From Sedimenticola sp. (GTDB lineage: Bacteria > Pseudomonadota > Gammaproteobacteria > Chromatiales > Chromatiaceae): DNA of 64,000 nt. Position numbers and translations under genes: made by a program. The notes beneath the pieces are model-generated. The model was not told the origin of the DNA. It did no database searches and saw only the letters and a program-made list of their open reading frames with translations. Below, piece after piece: positions 21,331 through 31,032 of this stretch. Numbering within the stretch: position 1 is the first letter of the stretch; each line of letters opens with the position of its first letter. Location of the stretch: the NCBI GenBank assembly GCA_002869585.1, contig PKUO01000105.1, positions 86,156 through 150,155 on the forward strand, read 5' to 3'.

Positions 21331-21898
21331 AGCTGATCATCCCCCCCTCTCGACCGAAGCAAGAGAGACGCTGTTGAGGATAGCCGGGTAATCGATTCGA
21401 AACGGTCTGCAGCAGGGAGAGCCATTGCAGATCAGCGCCAGTGATTTTTCGGACGAGTTGCAGCAACGGCGCGCCAGCTTCGTCACCCTCAATCGCGGGG
21501 GCAATCTGCGCGGTTGCATCGGTCATCTGGAAGCTGTGCTGCCACTGATCGAGGATGTCGCGGAAAACGCCTTCTCGGCGGCCTTTCGCGATCCGCGCTT
21601 TCCACCCCTGTCAGATCGGGAGATGACCGATCTGGAGATTCATATCTCGGTATTGACCCCGGCCTCACCCATGGATTTCGAGTCAGAAAACGACCTGTTG
21701 GACAAGATCCGACCGGGGATAGATGGTCTGATCCTGGAAGAAGGCTATCACCGCGGGACCTTCCTGCCTTCGGTGTGGGAGTCTTTACCCGACGCTAAAA
21801 GCTTTCTGCTGCACCTGAAACAGAAGGCTGGCCTGCCGGCAAACCACTGGTCGGATAAAATCAAGGTATCGCGCTACCAGACTGAGTCATTCCCCTGA
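21317..21898 (+). pseudogene. amrA: AmmeMemoRadiSam system protein A (AMMECR1 family) with an in-frame TAA
   Basis: Reading from the ATG at 21317 (overlapping the end of amrB), the first 24 codons give a normal AMMECR1 N-terminus (LSTEARETLLRIAG). A TAA follows at 21389-21391, after which the same frame continues without fault: SIRNGLQQGEPL, RRASFVTLNRGGNLRGCIGH, DPRFPPLSDREM, to FLLHLKQKAGLP. LRGCIG is the family signature. Family members usually read LARQSI or similar here, so CAA to TAA is the simplest explanation. A GGGAG five bases before the in-frame TTG at 21425 could allow restart, giving a protein missing about 36 residues. Confidence 0.85.
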
Positions 21899-21903
21899 CG
21901 GGG

Positions 21904-22818
21904 TCATTCAGCCTTCACACAACTGCCGACTGAGCCCGCCTGACAGACCGTTCCATCAACCCAGATGGCGTGTCCCAGCTCTGCCCCGGCAAATACCGCA
22001 CCGCCGATAGTCGCGCCGGTCAGATCGGCAAAGCTCAGATCAGCCCCGGCCAGACCGGCATTGGTGATATCCGCCTTGCGCAGACCGGCGCCCTTGAGCA
22101 GAGCCCGGCTCAGATCCGCATAGCTTAGATCAGCCCCGGCCAGATCTGCGTATTGCAGATCGGCAGCGATGAGTTGTGCGCCAGAGAGTCTGGCGCCGGC
22201 CAATACCGCATTATTCATCAGAGCGCCTTGCAGATTGGCCGATTCTGCAACCAGACCATCCAGGCGACAGTTGCGCCAGTTCACTCCTGCGCTTGCCACG
22301 GCCCGGCAGTCCGGTTCGTCCACTGCAACGGGTTTTTCCAGGTAAAAGCCATACCCCAGTGTCAGCATCACCACCACAATCAGCACAGCAATGGCCAGTA
22401 AGGGCCGTTTTCGACTCTCAGCCTGTTCGCGCAGCACAGTCTTTGCAGAACGATGTTGCTGTAGCAACTCATCCTCATCCTGGCGTCGCTCCCCCTGCCT
22501 GCGTTTCGCATGGAGTCTGTCGCTCTCGGCAGTGCGGCGTTCCCGGCCGGTACGCTCATCCTCCCGCAGACGGGCTGCGAGCAACTGCTCCTCGGTCCCC
22601 TCCTCCATCGCCTTGCGCAGTTCGGGGGGGATCACCTCCGGCGTATCTGAGACCAACACCCAGTTTTCCCGGTCGCGACTCACATAATCGTTCAACAGCA
22701 CTCGCCCGAGAATCAGGAAGCGCCTCAGGGTACCTGAGGGAAAAGGCCCCTTGACGCTGCTATTGCGGCGGATATACCAGAGGATCTGCTTACCCGATTG
22801 TCTGTTCTCGTTGGTCAT
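21904..22818 (-). CDS. membrane protein with GYF-like N-terminus and pentapeptide repeats
   Basis: A 304-residue protein of unusual architecture. Residues about 12-62 resemble a GYF_2-type domain (ILWYIRRNSSVKGPFPSGTL ... YVSRDRENW). A highly charged R/E/Q-rich helix follows (about 70-140), then one membrane helix (LLAIAVLIVVVMLTLGYGFYL), then about 20 pentapeptide repeats (ADLQYADLAGADLSYADLS). Cysteines flank the repeat block, so disulfides are possible if that side is periplasmic. It lies divergent from fliK and convergent with amrA. Function unknown. Confidence 0.8.
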   Translation of the reverse strand: MTNENRQSGKQILWYIRRNSSVKGPFPSGTLRRFLILGRVLLNDYVSRDRENWVLVSDTPEVIPPELRKAMEEGTEEQLLAARLREDERTGRERRTAESDRLHAKRRQGERRQDEDELLQQHRSAKTVLREQAESRKRPLLAIAVLIVVVMLTLGYGFYLEKPVAVDEPDCRAVASAGVNWRNCRLDGLVAESANLQGALMNNAVLAGARLSGAQLIAADLQYADLAGADLSYADLSRALLKGAGLRKADITNAGLAGADLSFADLTGATIGGAVFAGAELGHAIWVDGTVCQAGSVGSCVKAE

Positions 22819-22915
22819 AATGCTTATTTGTTGAATATAACAGTAAATAGATCGGCTAATTGGTCGATAAACTATAGTGTAATTAGTAGCGAGCGACTAA
22901 CCCATTGTATTTTCA

Positions 22916-24436
22916 ATGCAAATATCAGACCTAATCGCCAATCCCCGCTTGGCGGTTGAGGAAATCAAAGGCCAGACGTTACAAAACCTCCGGCCGGGGC
23001 AGACTGTTGCCGCCAGGGTTTCGCTGCCGACCGTCAATGAAATGGCGAAAATCAGGATCGGCAACAGCGAAATTCCAGTAAGCACCCGGGTAACACTGAC
23101 CGAAGGCCAAAATCTGACACTGACTGTGGTGAAGGTCGGCGAGAGACCCGAATTTCAGATTGCCAGAGCGCCGGATAGCCAGGAACTCACCGCCCGGGTC
23201 CTGCGGGAGATACTGCCGAAGCAGAATTCGGTTGCCAAGTTCATGGAGAAACTGGCGACACTGGCGGGAGAAAAACCGGTAACAGGCAATCCATCGCAGA
23301 CTGCACAGACTAAGCTAGCTGTTTTAGCACGGGGGGGACCATCGCCTGATCCGGCCGTTCTGGCCAACCGCATGGCGGCCCAAATAGAAGGCAGGCCGCA
23401 GCCTGCCATCAACAACGCCCCAGCGGAAACCCAGGGTCGGGTCTCACTGAAAAACGATGCGCAGATAATCGCCAAACTGCTCCAACAATCTACTGTCACA
23501 GTAAAGACAGCGGATAGTGCACGCGTTACTGAAACACTCGCCAATCTGGCGACCCGATTGACTGGCAACACTGTTCAAACAGGGGATCTGAAAAGACCTC
23601 AACCCCCGTTAGCCCAGACACAGACTCAGCCGGCCCAGACTCCCGTGCAGAGTGGCAACACAGCCGAACTTGCAGTCCTGAAGGGGTTGCTTGAACCCAA
23701 GGTACTGGAGCAGATCAAAACCCTCCTCAATCAGGTGGGCGCGGTGGAGAAAGGCATATCCCCCGAGCTACTGCGCCAGGCCCTGGATCAGTCCGGGATA
23801 CTTCTCGAAACCAAACTGGCTATGGGGCAACCCCCGTCCATAGACCTGAAATCGAGCCTGCTACGCCTGTTGTTTTCTATTCGCCCCACAGCGCAGGCGA
23901 GCGAACAGGGCAATGTCCAGACGCAACAGCAGTCATCCCAGACCGGCAGTTTGAACGCCAGCCTGCTGAGAGCCATGAACGAGATCCAGGCCCAGGCAGA
24001 AAGCGCACTGGCCAGAATCAATATGAACCAGTTGGCTTCGGTCGCAGGGGACTCAGATACACGCCAGGTATGGCAGTACGAGCTTCCCCTGAGACATCAG
24101 GAACAAACCACCGGATTCATGATCCGCATCGAACGCGAGGCAAAACCCGGAGAGACCCCGGAGCAGGCCTGCTGGTCGGTGTTGATCAATTTCGATCTGG
24201 AACCCATGGGTCCGATCAGCGCCAAGATCGGCCTGAGCAGCGATGAGGTCTCCAGCCATTTTGTGGCGGAACGTAGCGAAAGCGTGCAAAAGGTAGAACA
24301 GGCCCTGCCGAAGCTAGACCAGGCCTTCCAACGCGCCGGGTTGAATGTGAAACACCTGAGTGTTCGTCAGGGCAAGGCCATCCAGCCGCCTACTGCATCA
24401 AACCTGTCCCGACAACTACTGGATGAGAAGGCATGA
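22916..24436 (+). CDS. fliK: flagellar hook-length control protein FliK
   Basis: A 506-residue FliK-like protein. A long, poorly conserved, Q/T/P-rich N-terminal region precedes the C-terminal Flg_hook domain (about 375-480: WQYELPLRHQEQTTGFMIRI ... INFDLEPMGPISAKIGL ... LKHLSV-type ending NVKHLSVRQG). FliK measures the growing hook and switches export specificity through FlhB. It is not next to fliE-fliJ in the usual way but is followed, with an ATGA overlap, by an FlhB-tail gene, so the pair is translated together. No clear Shine-Dalgarno precedes the ATG. Confidence 0.85.
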   Translation: MQISDLIANPRLAVEEIKGQTLQNLRPGQTVAARVSLPTVNEMAKIRIGNSEIPVSTRVTLTEGQNLTLTVVKVGERPEFQIARAPDSQELTARVLREILPKQNSVAKFMEKLATLAGEKPVTGNPSQTAQTKLAVLARGGPSPDPAVLANRMAAQIEGRPQPAINNAPAETQGRVSLKNDAQIIAKLLQQSTVTVKTADSARVTETLANLATRLTGNTVQTGDLKRPQPPLAQTQTQPAQTPVQSGNTAELAVLKGLLEPKVLEQIKTLLNQVGAVEKGISPELLRQALDQSGILLETKLAMGQPPSIDLKSSLLRLLFSIRPTAQASEQGNVQTQQQSSQTGSLNASLLRAMNEIQAQAESALARINMNQLASVAGDSDTRQVWQYELPLRHQEQTTGFMIRIEREAKPGETPEQACWSVLINFDLEPMGPISAKIGLSSDEVSSHFVAERSESVQKVEQALPKLDQAFQRAGLNVKHLSVRQGKAIQPPTASNLSRQLLDEKA

Positions 24437-24720
24437 GCAAGACCTACACCCAAGCGCCGGATGTGGCGGTTGCCCTGCTCTACGATGGGAATAATGCCCC
24501 GCGCATCACCGCCAAGGGCCGTGGCGCTGTTGCCGAGAGAATATTCGCCATCGCCGAAAATCACGGTATTCCACTAGAGAATGACCCTGAACTTGCCGCT
24601 ATACTCGCGCAGATACCGCTTGGCGACGAAATTCCCGAAAACCTCTATCGGGCGATTGCGGAAATCATTGCATTCGCCTATATGCTCTCAGGCAGAACAC
24701 CCCCGGGATACAAAAAATAA
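24433..24720 (+). CDS. FlhB C-terminal-domain homologue
   Basis: A 95-residue protein equivalent to the cytoplasmic tail of FlhB (EscU/YscU family), with VAVALLYDGNNAPRITAKGRG and the ending AEIIAFAYMLSGRTPPGYK. The membrane part and the NPTH autocleavage motif of FlhB are absent. It probably modulates the export-specificity switch alongside FliK, with which it overlaps by four bases. This small FlhB-like gene downstream of fliK is a known arrangement. Confidence 0.88.
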   Translation: MSKTYTQAPDVAVALLYDGNNAPRITAKGRGAVAERIFAIAENHGIPLENDPELAAILAQIPLGDEIPENLYRAIAEIIAFAYMLSGRTPPGYKK

Positions 24721-24755
24721 CAATTATTTTTTTTAAGTTTAATTAGTTATAGTGG

Positions 24756-27416
24756 ATGTCTATGTTGTACTCTAAAATTATGAATAAAGGGACACCAATC
24801 ACTTTTTCAATAATTGGGTCAATCCTCCTCGCCATCTCTTCCAGTGCGCAGAAATATGCCCTGGGCATTCCCCTGACATGGCCCAGCTTCATCGTTCCCA
24901 TTCTTTTTGGCGCCATCTCAGGATTTCTGATCGGCCTCTGGTACTGCAAGTCCAGAAAATATCTACATAGCCTGAAACAAAACGAAACCCGACTCAAAGC
25001 GATATTGGAAGGGGCCTCGGTCGGTATTGTGTTGGCAGATAACAACCATAATTTCCTGAGTACAAACCCCGCATTCTGTAATTTTGTCGGCTATACAGAA
25101 GAAGAGTTGCAGAAGATGACCTTCCGCGAGATCACTCATCCTGCTGATATTTCCGCCAATTCACAATTGGTCGATCAGGTGCATGCGGGCAAAATCGATG
25201 AATACTCCCTGGACAAGCGTTACATCACCAAGGACGGCCGAACCGTCTGGGGCCAGGTATCGGTCGCGGTCGTCGAAGAGAAGGGACAATCGAAACAGTT
25301 CATTGCCATCTGCAAGGATATAACCAAGGAAAAACTGACCGAGCAAAAGCTTAGCTTCGAACGCCACTTCAACCAGGCCATGCTGGATACCGTTGGCAGC
25401 CTGATTATGGTCATGGACAAGAATGGGCAGATCGTTCGTTTCAACAAGGCCTGTGAAAACCTGACCGGTTACTCACTCGAAGAGGTCAAGGGACGCTATC
25501 CCTGGGATTTCCTGCTACCCCCGGAAGTCAGAACCACTGTCCAGGGTGTGTTTGGTCGCCTTGCTGCTGGTGATTTCCCCAACACCCATCAGAACGAGTG
25601 GCTGACGCGCAGCGGTGAACGCCGCATTATCAACTGGTCGAATACCGCAACCCTCGATGAAAACAACGGTGTCGAGTATGTCATAGCCACAGGTGCGGAC
25701 ATCACGGAACACATCAAGACCGAATCGGAATTACGCCGCCTGAATGAAAACAACCAACTGCTGCTCAACTCTGCGGGAGAAGGCATCTTTGGTATCGATC
25801 GCGAAGGCCTGTGCACCTTCATTAATCGCGCCGGCCAGGAGTTGTTTGGCTATCCGGCGAACGAGTTGATTGGCAAGAAAATCCATCTACTGACCCACCA
25901 TACCCATGCCGACGGCTCCCCATACCCCGAGAGCGAATGTGAAATCCAGAAGGTATTCAGAAACGGTGAAGGCATCCGGGTAAACGATGAGATCATGTGG
26001 CGCAAGGATGGCACCTCCTTCCCGGCCGAATACTCGGCCTATCCAATGACCAGCGATGGGGAGATTTCCGGCACCGTCATCGTGTTCCGCAATGTGACCG
26101 ATGAGCACGCCATGGTTCGAAAAATGAACTATCTGGCCTCTCACGATGCGCTCACCGGCCTTGGCAATCGCTACGCTTTCGAACGCAAACTGCAACAGGC
26201 CCTGGAAAATACCGGTAACAATCAGCAGCATACACTCTGCTACCTCGACCTTGATCAGTTCAAAGTGGTCAACGACACCTGCGGGCATGTCGCAGGCGAT
26301 GAGATGTTGCGCCAACTCAGCACCATCCTCACCCAGCATCTGCGCCAGGGCGACACCCTGGGCCGGCTCGGTGGTGACGAATTTGGCCTGCTGCTGGAAG
26401 ATTGTTCGATCGATGACGCCCACCGCGTGGTCAATGACTTGCGCAGCGCAGTTCAGGAGTTCCGATTCGTCTGGGACGACAAGACCTTTGCAGTTACTCT
26501 GAGCGCCGGCATGGTGCTGATCGATGTCAATACCCCCAGTGTGACCGCTGCGCTCAGCCATGCCGATACGGCCTGTTATGCCGCCAAGGAGAGCGGTCGC
26601 AACCGGGTACACATTCATCACCCCGACAATAAAGATCTGGTGCGTCGCCATGGTGAAATGCAGTGGGTATCGCGCATCCATGAGGCCTACGAGGAAAATC
26701 GCTTCTATCTGCGCAGACAGAAGATCTTCTCCATAGGTAATGAGTTGGATGGCAAGGAACGTTTTGAAATCCTCATCGGCCTGCGCGACAGAAACGGCAA
26801 ACTGGTGCCGCCGGGGGCCTTTCTGCCGGCTGCGGAAAGATACAACCTGATGCCGACCATGGATCGCTGGGTGGTGAGAACCGCCCTGAAATGGCTGGTC
26901 ACGGCCCTCCCCGACCTGGACAGGCTGGACTTCTGCACCATCAACCTCTCCGGCACCAGTCTGGCCGACGAACATTTCGCGGACTTCGTAGTTCAGCAAT
27001 TACACAGTTCCGGAATTGAACCGCATAAACTCTGCTTTGAGATCACGGAAACCGCCGCTATTGCAGACCTGCCCCGCGCTTTGCGGTTTATGACTGAGTT
27101 GAGAATACTGGGTTGCCTTTTTGCCCTCGACGATTTCGGCAGCGGCATGTCATCTTTCGCCTACCTGAAAAATCTGCCGGTAGACATACTCAAGATCGAC
27201 GGCACCTTTGTGCGTGATATCACTCACGACCCGGTTGACCGGGCGATGGTAGAGGCGATCAATCAGGTGGGGCATGTCATGGGGCTTGAGACTGTTGCCG
27301 AGTATGTTGAAGATGAGGCGATTCTCAATACACTGAAACAGATCGGCGTTGATTATGCCCAGGGCTATGGCGTCGGCATGCCGGAAGAACTCGTCTGGCC
27401 CAACCCATCAAGCTAA
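24756..27416 (+). CDS. PAS-GGDEF-EAL sensor protein for cyclic di-GMP
   Basis: An 886-residue membrane sensor. Two hydrophobic segments lie at about 8-75. Three PAS domains follow (about 85-195, 205-320, 325-440), then GGDEF (about 450-610) with intact GRLGGDEFG and an RxxD inhibitory site (RQGD) before it. The C-terminal EAL-type domain keeps NLSG, EITETAAI, DDFGSG, K of LKIDG and ETVAEYVE, but the opening EALLR-type motif reads FEILIG, with arginine replaced by glycine. It may be bifunctional or mainly a cyclase. A terminator follows at 27445. Confidence 0.93.
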   Translation: MSMLYSKIMNKGTPITFSIIGSILLAISSSAQKYALGIPLTWPSFIVPILFGAISGFLIGLWYCKSRKYLHSLKQNETRLKAILEGASVGIVLADNNHNFLSTNPAFCNFVGYTEEELQKMTFREITHPADISANSQLVDQVHAGKIDEYSLDKRYITKDGRTVWGQVSVAVVEEKGQSKQFIAICKDITKEKLTEQKLSFERHFNQAMLDTVGSLIMVMDKNGQIVRFNKACENLTGYSLEEVKGRYPWDFLLPPEVRTTVQGVFGRLAAGDFPNTHQNEWLTRSGERRIINWSNTATLDENNGVEYVIATGADITEHIKTESELRRLNENNQLLLNSAGEGIFGIDREGLCTFINRAGQELFGYPANELIGKKIHLLTHHTHADGSPYPESECEIQKVFRNGEGIRVNDEIMWRKDGTSFPAEYSAYPMTSDGEISGTVIVFRNVTDEHAMVRKMNYLASHDALTGLGNRYAFERKLQQALENTGNNQQHTLCYLDLDQFKVVNDTCGHVAGDEMLRQLSTILTQHLRQGDTLGRLGGDEFGLLLEDCSIDDAHRVVNDLRSAVQEFRFVWDDKTFAVTLSAGMVLIDVNTPSVTAALSHADTACYAAKESGRNRVHIHHPDNKDLVRRHGEMQWVSRIHEAYEENRFYLRRQKIFSIGNELDGKERFEILIGLRDRNGKLVPPGAFLPAAERYNLMPTMDRWVVRTALKWLVTALPDLDRLDFCTINLSGTSLADEHFADFVVQQLHSSGIEPHKLCFEITETAAIADLPRALRFMTELRILGCLFALDDFGSGMSSFAYLKNLPVDILKIDGTFVRDITHDPVDRAMVEAINQVGHVMGLETVAEYVEDEAILNTLKQIGVDYAQGYGVGMPEELVWPNPSS

Positions 27417-27444
27417 CCGAACTCTTGCAGCCAAAAGTCCAGCA

Positions 27445-27475
27445 GGATCTCTGTAGGTTATAGAGACCATTTTTT
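27445..27475 (+). terminator. rho-independent terminator after the PAS-GGDEF-EAL gene
   Basis: GGATCTCT and AGAGACC pair (seven base pairs with one bulged A) around a nine-base loop, followed by a run of six T at 27470-27475. It lies 28 bases after the stop codon and before the convergent fliJ. Confidence 0.7.
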
Positions 27476-27496
27476 CACCCTTTACCAATAGGTGAA

Positions 27497-27931
27497 TTAG
27501 CGGGAGGATCGGCGCTGATTGCGCTCATCGGTATCCTTCTGATCCTTCTTCTCGCTGGCTTTGCTCTCCTCTGCCTTATAGCGATCGACAACCTTGTCCA
27601 GCACTTTGGTTCTGACGTGTTTTTTCTGCCAGGTTTCCTTCTTGTCGCTGCAGTCGTTTCTGCTGGCGACGACAATCTTCTCCTGCTCCTTGATAGCGCG
27701 TTCCAGCTTTCCGATGAAAGCCCGGTACTCCATCAGTTGGGATGCCGCCATACCCCGTCGGGCGTTGGCTTCGAACTGCTCCAGGTACTCCTGATGATAG
27801 CGTTTCAGCTCTTCGAGCTTGGACTCCTGATCACGAAACTTTTTCTGCGAGTCACCGAGTTGCTTGGCCGCCTTCTGCTCTTTGGATTTGGCGACGCGCT
27901 GCACCGGCTTGAATCGTTTTGATGGGACCAT
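27497..27931 (-). CDS. fliJ: flagellar export chaperone FliJ
   Basis: A 144-residue, highly charged, almost wholly helical protein. It opens FKPVQRVAKSKEQKAAKQL and continues as a two-helix coiled coil with an alanine/arginine-rich middle (ANARRGMAASQLMEYRAF), then a lysine/glutamate-rich tail. Size, composition and position directly after fliI identify FliJ, which helps the FliI ATPase load export substrates. Last gene of the fliEFGHIJ run; I see no clear terminator after it on this strand. Confidence 0.9.
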   Translation of the reverse strand: MVPSKRFKPVQRVAKSKEQKAAKQLGDSQKKFRDQESKLEELKRYHQEYLEQFEANARRGMAASQLMEYRAFIGKLERAIKEQEKIVVASRNDCSDKKETWQKKHVRTKVLDKVVDRYKAEESKASEKKDQKDTDERNQRRSSR

Positions 27932-27966
27932 GGGTCATTTTCCCGTTTTTATTGGTGGTATGAGGT

Positions 27967-29379
27967 TTATTCAAACTCTTCATCTGGGTTAAACAGCCCT
28001 ATCAAATCTCCAATGCTCTCCTCCAGAGGGACGGGTGTATTCATATCCTGACGCAAAAAACTCTCCAGCGTCGGGATCGCCTCGATCGCCGCATCAATCC
28101 GCTCATCCGAGCCGCGCTCATAGGCGCCGACACTGATCAGATCCTGGTTCTGCCGGTACACCGAATAGAGTTGCTTGAAGCCGCGCGCGGCCTCGATATG
28201 CTGTTTACTGGTTATGCCGTTCATCGCCCGACTGATGGATGCCTCGATGTCGATCGCGGGGTAGTGACCGCTATCGGCCAATTGGCGCGACAGAACGATA
28301 TGACCATCGAGAATCGCCCGGGCCGCATCGGCGATGGGGTCATTCTGGTCATCGCCTTCAGTCAGCACGGTGTAGAATGCGGTGATCGAACCACCGCCCT
28401 TATCGCCGTTTCCTGCCCGCTCCACCAGTTGCGGCAATTTGGCAAACACCGATGGCGGATAGCCCTTGGTCGCCGGTGGCTCGTGAATCGCCAGGGCGAT
28501 TTCACGCTGCGCCTGGGAAAAACGGGTGAGTGAATCCATCAGCAGCAACACCTGCTTGCCCTTATCACGAAAATGTTCGGCGATACTGGTGGCCAGCATT
28601 GCGCCATGCATGCGTCGCAACGGGGGATTGTCCGCAGGAACGGCAACCACCACCGCGCGGGCCAGGCCATCGTCCCCGAGAATATTCTCGACGAACTCCT
28701 TCACCTCTCGCCCACGTTCGCCGATCAGGGCGACCACGGTAATATCGGCATTGGTGTACTTGGTCATCATGCCAAGCAACACACTTTTGCCCACGCCAGA
28801 ACCGGCAAACAGCCCCAGCCGTTGTCCTCTGCCGACGCTCAACAGGGCATTGATGGCCCGAACGCCGACATCCAGGGGCTGATCGATCGGTGATCTGGCC
28901 AGTGGGTTATAGGTCTGACCAGTCAGCGGCCGACGTTCGGTGGAGTGGATCGGCCCTTTGCCATCAAGGGGCTTGCCGGCACCGTCGATCACCCGCCCGA
29001 GCAGATGATCGCCTACCGTCGCCTCGCACACCTTCCCCGCGGGCACCACCCGCGCATCCTGTTCGAGACCGCGGATATCCCCGGTTGGCATCAGGTACAG
29101 GCTCTCGCCGGAAAAGCCGACGACTTCGGCCTCGATGCTGTCGCCATTACTACTGATGACATCGCATTGTCCGCCGATGGCGGCGCGACAACCTATCGCC
29201 TCCAGCGTCAGACCCACCATGCGGGTGAGACGCCCTTCGACCACCAGACCACGGGTATCACCCAAACGTTGTTGGCACTGTTTCAGCCGCTCGTTCCAGA
29301 TCCTGCTTCTGTTTGCCTCGGGTATCGGCACCTCAACCCCCGCTTCCGTCAGGCGGGGTGGATTCGGATTCACGCTCAT
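27967..29379 (-). CDS. fliI: flagellar export ATPase FliI
   Basis: About 470 residues of a type III/flagellar export ATPase, related to F1-beta. Walker A is [12 protein letters not shown], Walker B is in [18 protein letters not shown], and the [10 protein letters not shown] and [12 protein letters not shown] stretches are conserved. The N-terminal beta barrel ([15 protein letters not shown]) is present. The ATG at 29379 is preferred over one six codons upstream. The start overlaps the end of fliH by 47 bases. Confidence 0.95.
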   Translation of the reverse strand: MSVNPNPPRLTEAGVEVPIPEANRSRIWNERLKQCQQRLGDTRGLVVEGRLTRMVGLTLEAIGCRAAIGGQCDVISSNGDSIEAEVVGFSGESLYLMPTGDIRGLEQDARVVPAGKVCEATVGDHLLGRVIDGAGKPLDGKGPIHSTERRPLTGQTYNPLARSPIDQPLDVGVRAINALLSVGRGQRLGLFAGSGVGKSVLLGMMTKYTNADITVVALIGERGREVKEFVENILGDDGLARAVVVAVPADNPPLRRMHGAMLATSIAEHFRDKGKQVLLLMDSLTRFSQAQREIALAIHEPPATKGYPPSVFAKLPQLVERAGNGDKGGGSITAFYTVLTEGDDQNDPIADAARAILDGHIVLSRQLADSGHYPAIDIEASISRAMNGITSKQHIEAARGFKQLYSVYRQNQDLISVGAYERGSDERIDAAIEAIPTLESFLRQDMNTPVPLEESIGDLIGLFNPDEEFE

Positions 29380-30022
29380 CCCCCAGCAACGGGGCAATCA
29401 AGGTCGCCAGCCGTGATTCAAGCGTGGCGTCGACCTGCGAGGTATTGGTCAGCACCCGGCAACCGCCGCGCGCCAGCACCGGGTCTTCCACGATTTCCCA
29501 GCCGATATCATTGTCGCTGACCTCGTACACCTTGCGCACGAAGTCGGCATCTTCCGGGTGCAGAACCACACGAATGTTGCGCGAGGCGATCGGCAGGATT
29601 GACAGCGCCTCACGAACCACGCCGATGATCTGCCCCGGATCGGTCTTCACCTCGCGGCGCACCAACTGGCGAACCATGGAGATGACCAGTTCCACCAGCG
29701 ACTGTTCCACCTGGTCATCGAGAATCTTCAGAGGTGACTCGAAGGTCATCATCAGGGCATCAAGGCGTTGAACCTGTTTTTGAATCAGGGCCTTGCTCTG
29801 TTCGAGTCCCTCTTTGTGACCGAATTCGAAACCTTCCCGCTTACCCTGCTGAAAGCCCTCGTCATAGGCCTGCTTCTGTAACTGTTCCAGTTGTTGCGCG
29901 GTCAGCGGCGTGGTGCCCGAGATCATTACATCCTCGCCCTGTTGCAGGGGACCATCCATATTCGGCGCTTTCCACTGAATGGCGCCCAGATGCTGACCAT
30001 CGATGATCTTAGACGAACTCAT
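29333..30022 (-). CDS. fliH: flagellar assembly protein FliH
   Basis: A 229-residue FliH, the stator-like regulator of FliI. The middle has the GxxxG-like [19 protein letters not shown] repeat typical of FliH, followed by the VATE-like C-terminal domain ([20 protein letters not shown] ... [17 protein letters not shown] [15 protein letters not shown]). The ATG at 30022 is chosen because it overlaps fliG by 14 bases and removes an unlikely N-terminal extension. Confidence 0.93.
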   Translation of the reverse strand: MSSSKIIDGQHLGAIQWKAPNMDGPLQQGEDVMISGTTPLTAQQLEQLQKQAYDEGFQQGKREGFEFGHKEGLEQSKALIQKQVQRLDALMMTFESPLKILDDQVEQSLVELVISMVRQLVRREVKTDPGQIIGVVREALSILPIASRNIRVVLHPEDADFVRKVYEVSDNDIGWEIVEDPVLARGGCRVLTNTSQVDATLESRLATLIAPLLGDERESESTPPDGSGG

Positions 30023-31028
30023 CGCCACCTGCGCCTCCCAGACTGATCTCACCTGCATCAGACAGGCGTCGAGTGATGGTGAGTATCTCTTTCTGTGATG
30101 CCTCGACATCCTTCAGGCGTGCAGGTGCGGCAGCTTCCAGATCATCACGCAGCATTTCCGCTGCACGCTTGGACATGTTCTTGAAAATCTTCTCTTTCAA
30201 CGCCTCATCAGCGCCGCGCAACGCCAGCAGCAGTTGATCCGAAGCGACTTCACGCAGCAGGGTCTGAATACCCCGGTCATCGATATCGATCAGGTTATCG
30301 AAGACAAACATGTTGTCCTGAATCAGTTGCGCGAGATCCTGATCGGCTGTAGTGATCTGTTCCATGATGTTGCCTTCAATGGCGCCATCGACCAGATTGA
30401 GGATATCGGACGCGGTTTTAATGCCACCGAGGCTCGAGGATTTGACATTGCTGGCACCGGTGAACTGCTTTTCCAGTATCTCGTCGAGCTCTTTCAAGGC
30501 CGCCGGTTGTATGCCATCCAGGGTGGCGATACGCATGATAACGTCCGGACGCACCCGCTCGGGAAATTCCGATAACACGGCGGCGGCCTGATCGGACTCC
30601 AGGAAGGAGAGTACGATGGCGATGATCTGCGGATGTTCGAGCCTGATCAACTCGGCAATGGCGCGCGGGTCCATCCATTTCAGCTGTTCCAGCCCCTTGC
30701 TGTTGCGTCCCAGCAGAATCCGGTCGATAACACCGCCAGCCTTGTCTGCACCCAGGGCGGTTGTCAGTATATTGCGGATATATTCATCCGAATCCAGGCC
30801 CAGCGCCGTCTGATCCCGCAAGGTATCGACGAACGAACGCATCACCTGTTCCATCTGCACCGTGGTGACATTGGTCATCCCTGCCATGGAAAGCCCGAGT
30901 TCCTGCACCTCTTTCGGCCCCATATGTGAGAGTATGGTTGCCGCATCCTTTTCACCGAGCGCAAGCATCAGGATGGCTGCCCGTTGAATGCCTCTGAGAT
31001 CGTTCAGTACCTGTTTGTCTTCGGCCAT
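30009..31028 (-). CDS. fliG: flagellar motor switch protein FliG
   Basis: A 339-residue FliG. All three regions are present: N-terminal FliF-binding helices (AAILMLALGEKDAATILSHM), middle domain with the EHPQIIAIVLSFL motif, and the C-terminal torque domain with charged residues in DLIDIDDRGIQTLLREV and MSKRAAEMLRDDLE. It forms the rotor-side part of the motor, on the MS ring built by FliF, whose gene ends four bases upstream. Confidence 0.97.
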   Translation of the reverse strand: MAEDKQVLNDLRGIQRAAILMLALGEKDAATILSHMGPKEVQELGLSMAGMTNVTTVQMEQVMRSFVDTLRDQTALGLDSDEYIRNILTTALGADKAGGVIDRILLGRNSKGLEQLKWMDPRAIAELIRLEHPQIIAIVLSFLESDQAAAVLSEFPERVRPDVIMRIATLDGIQPAALKELDEILEKQFTGASNVKSSSLGGIKTASDILNLVDGAIEGNIMEQITTADQDLAQLIQDNMFVFDNLIDIDDRGIQTLLREVASDQLLLALRGADEALKEKIFKNMSKRAAEMLRDDLEAAAPARLKDVEASQKEILTITRRLSDAGEISLGGAGGDEFV

Positions 31029-31032
31029 CGGC

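Noticed and set aside
25887..26999. 370-codon minus-strand open frame opposite the PAS-GGDEF-EAL gene
   Set aside because: Antisense shadow of a gene with all domains intact.
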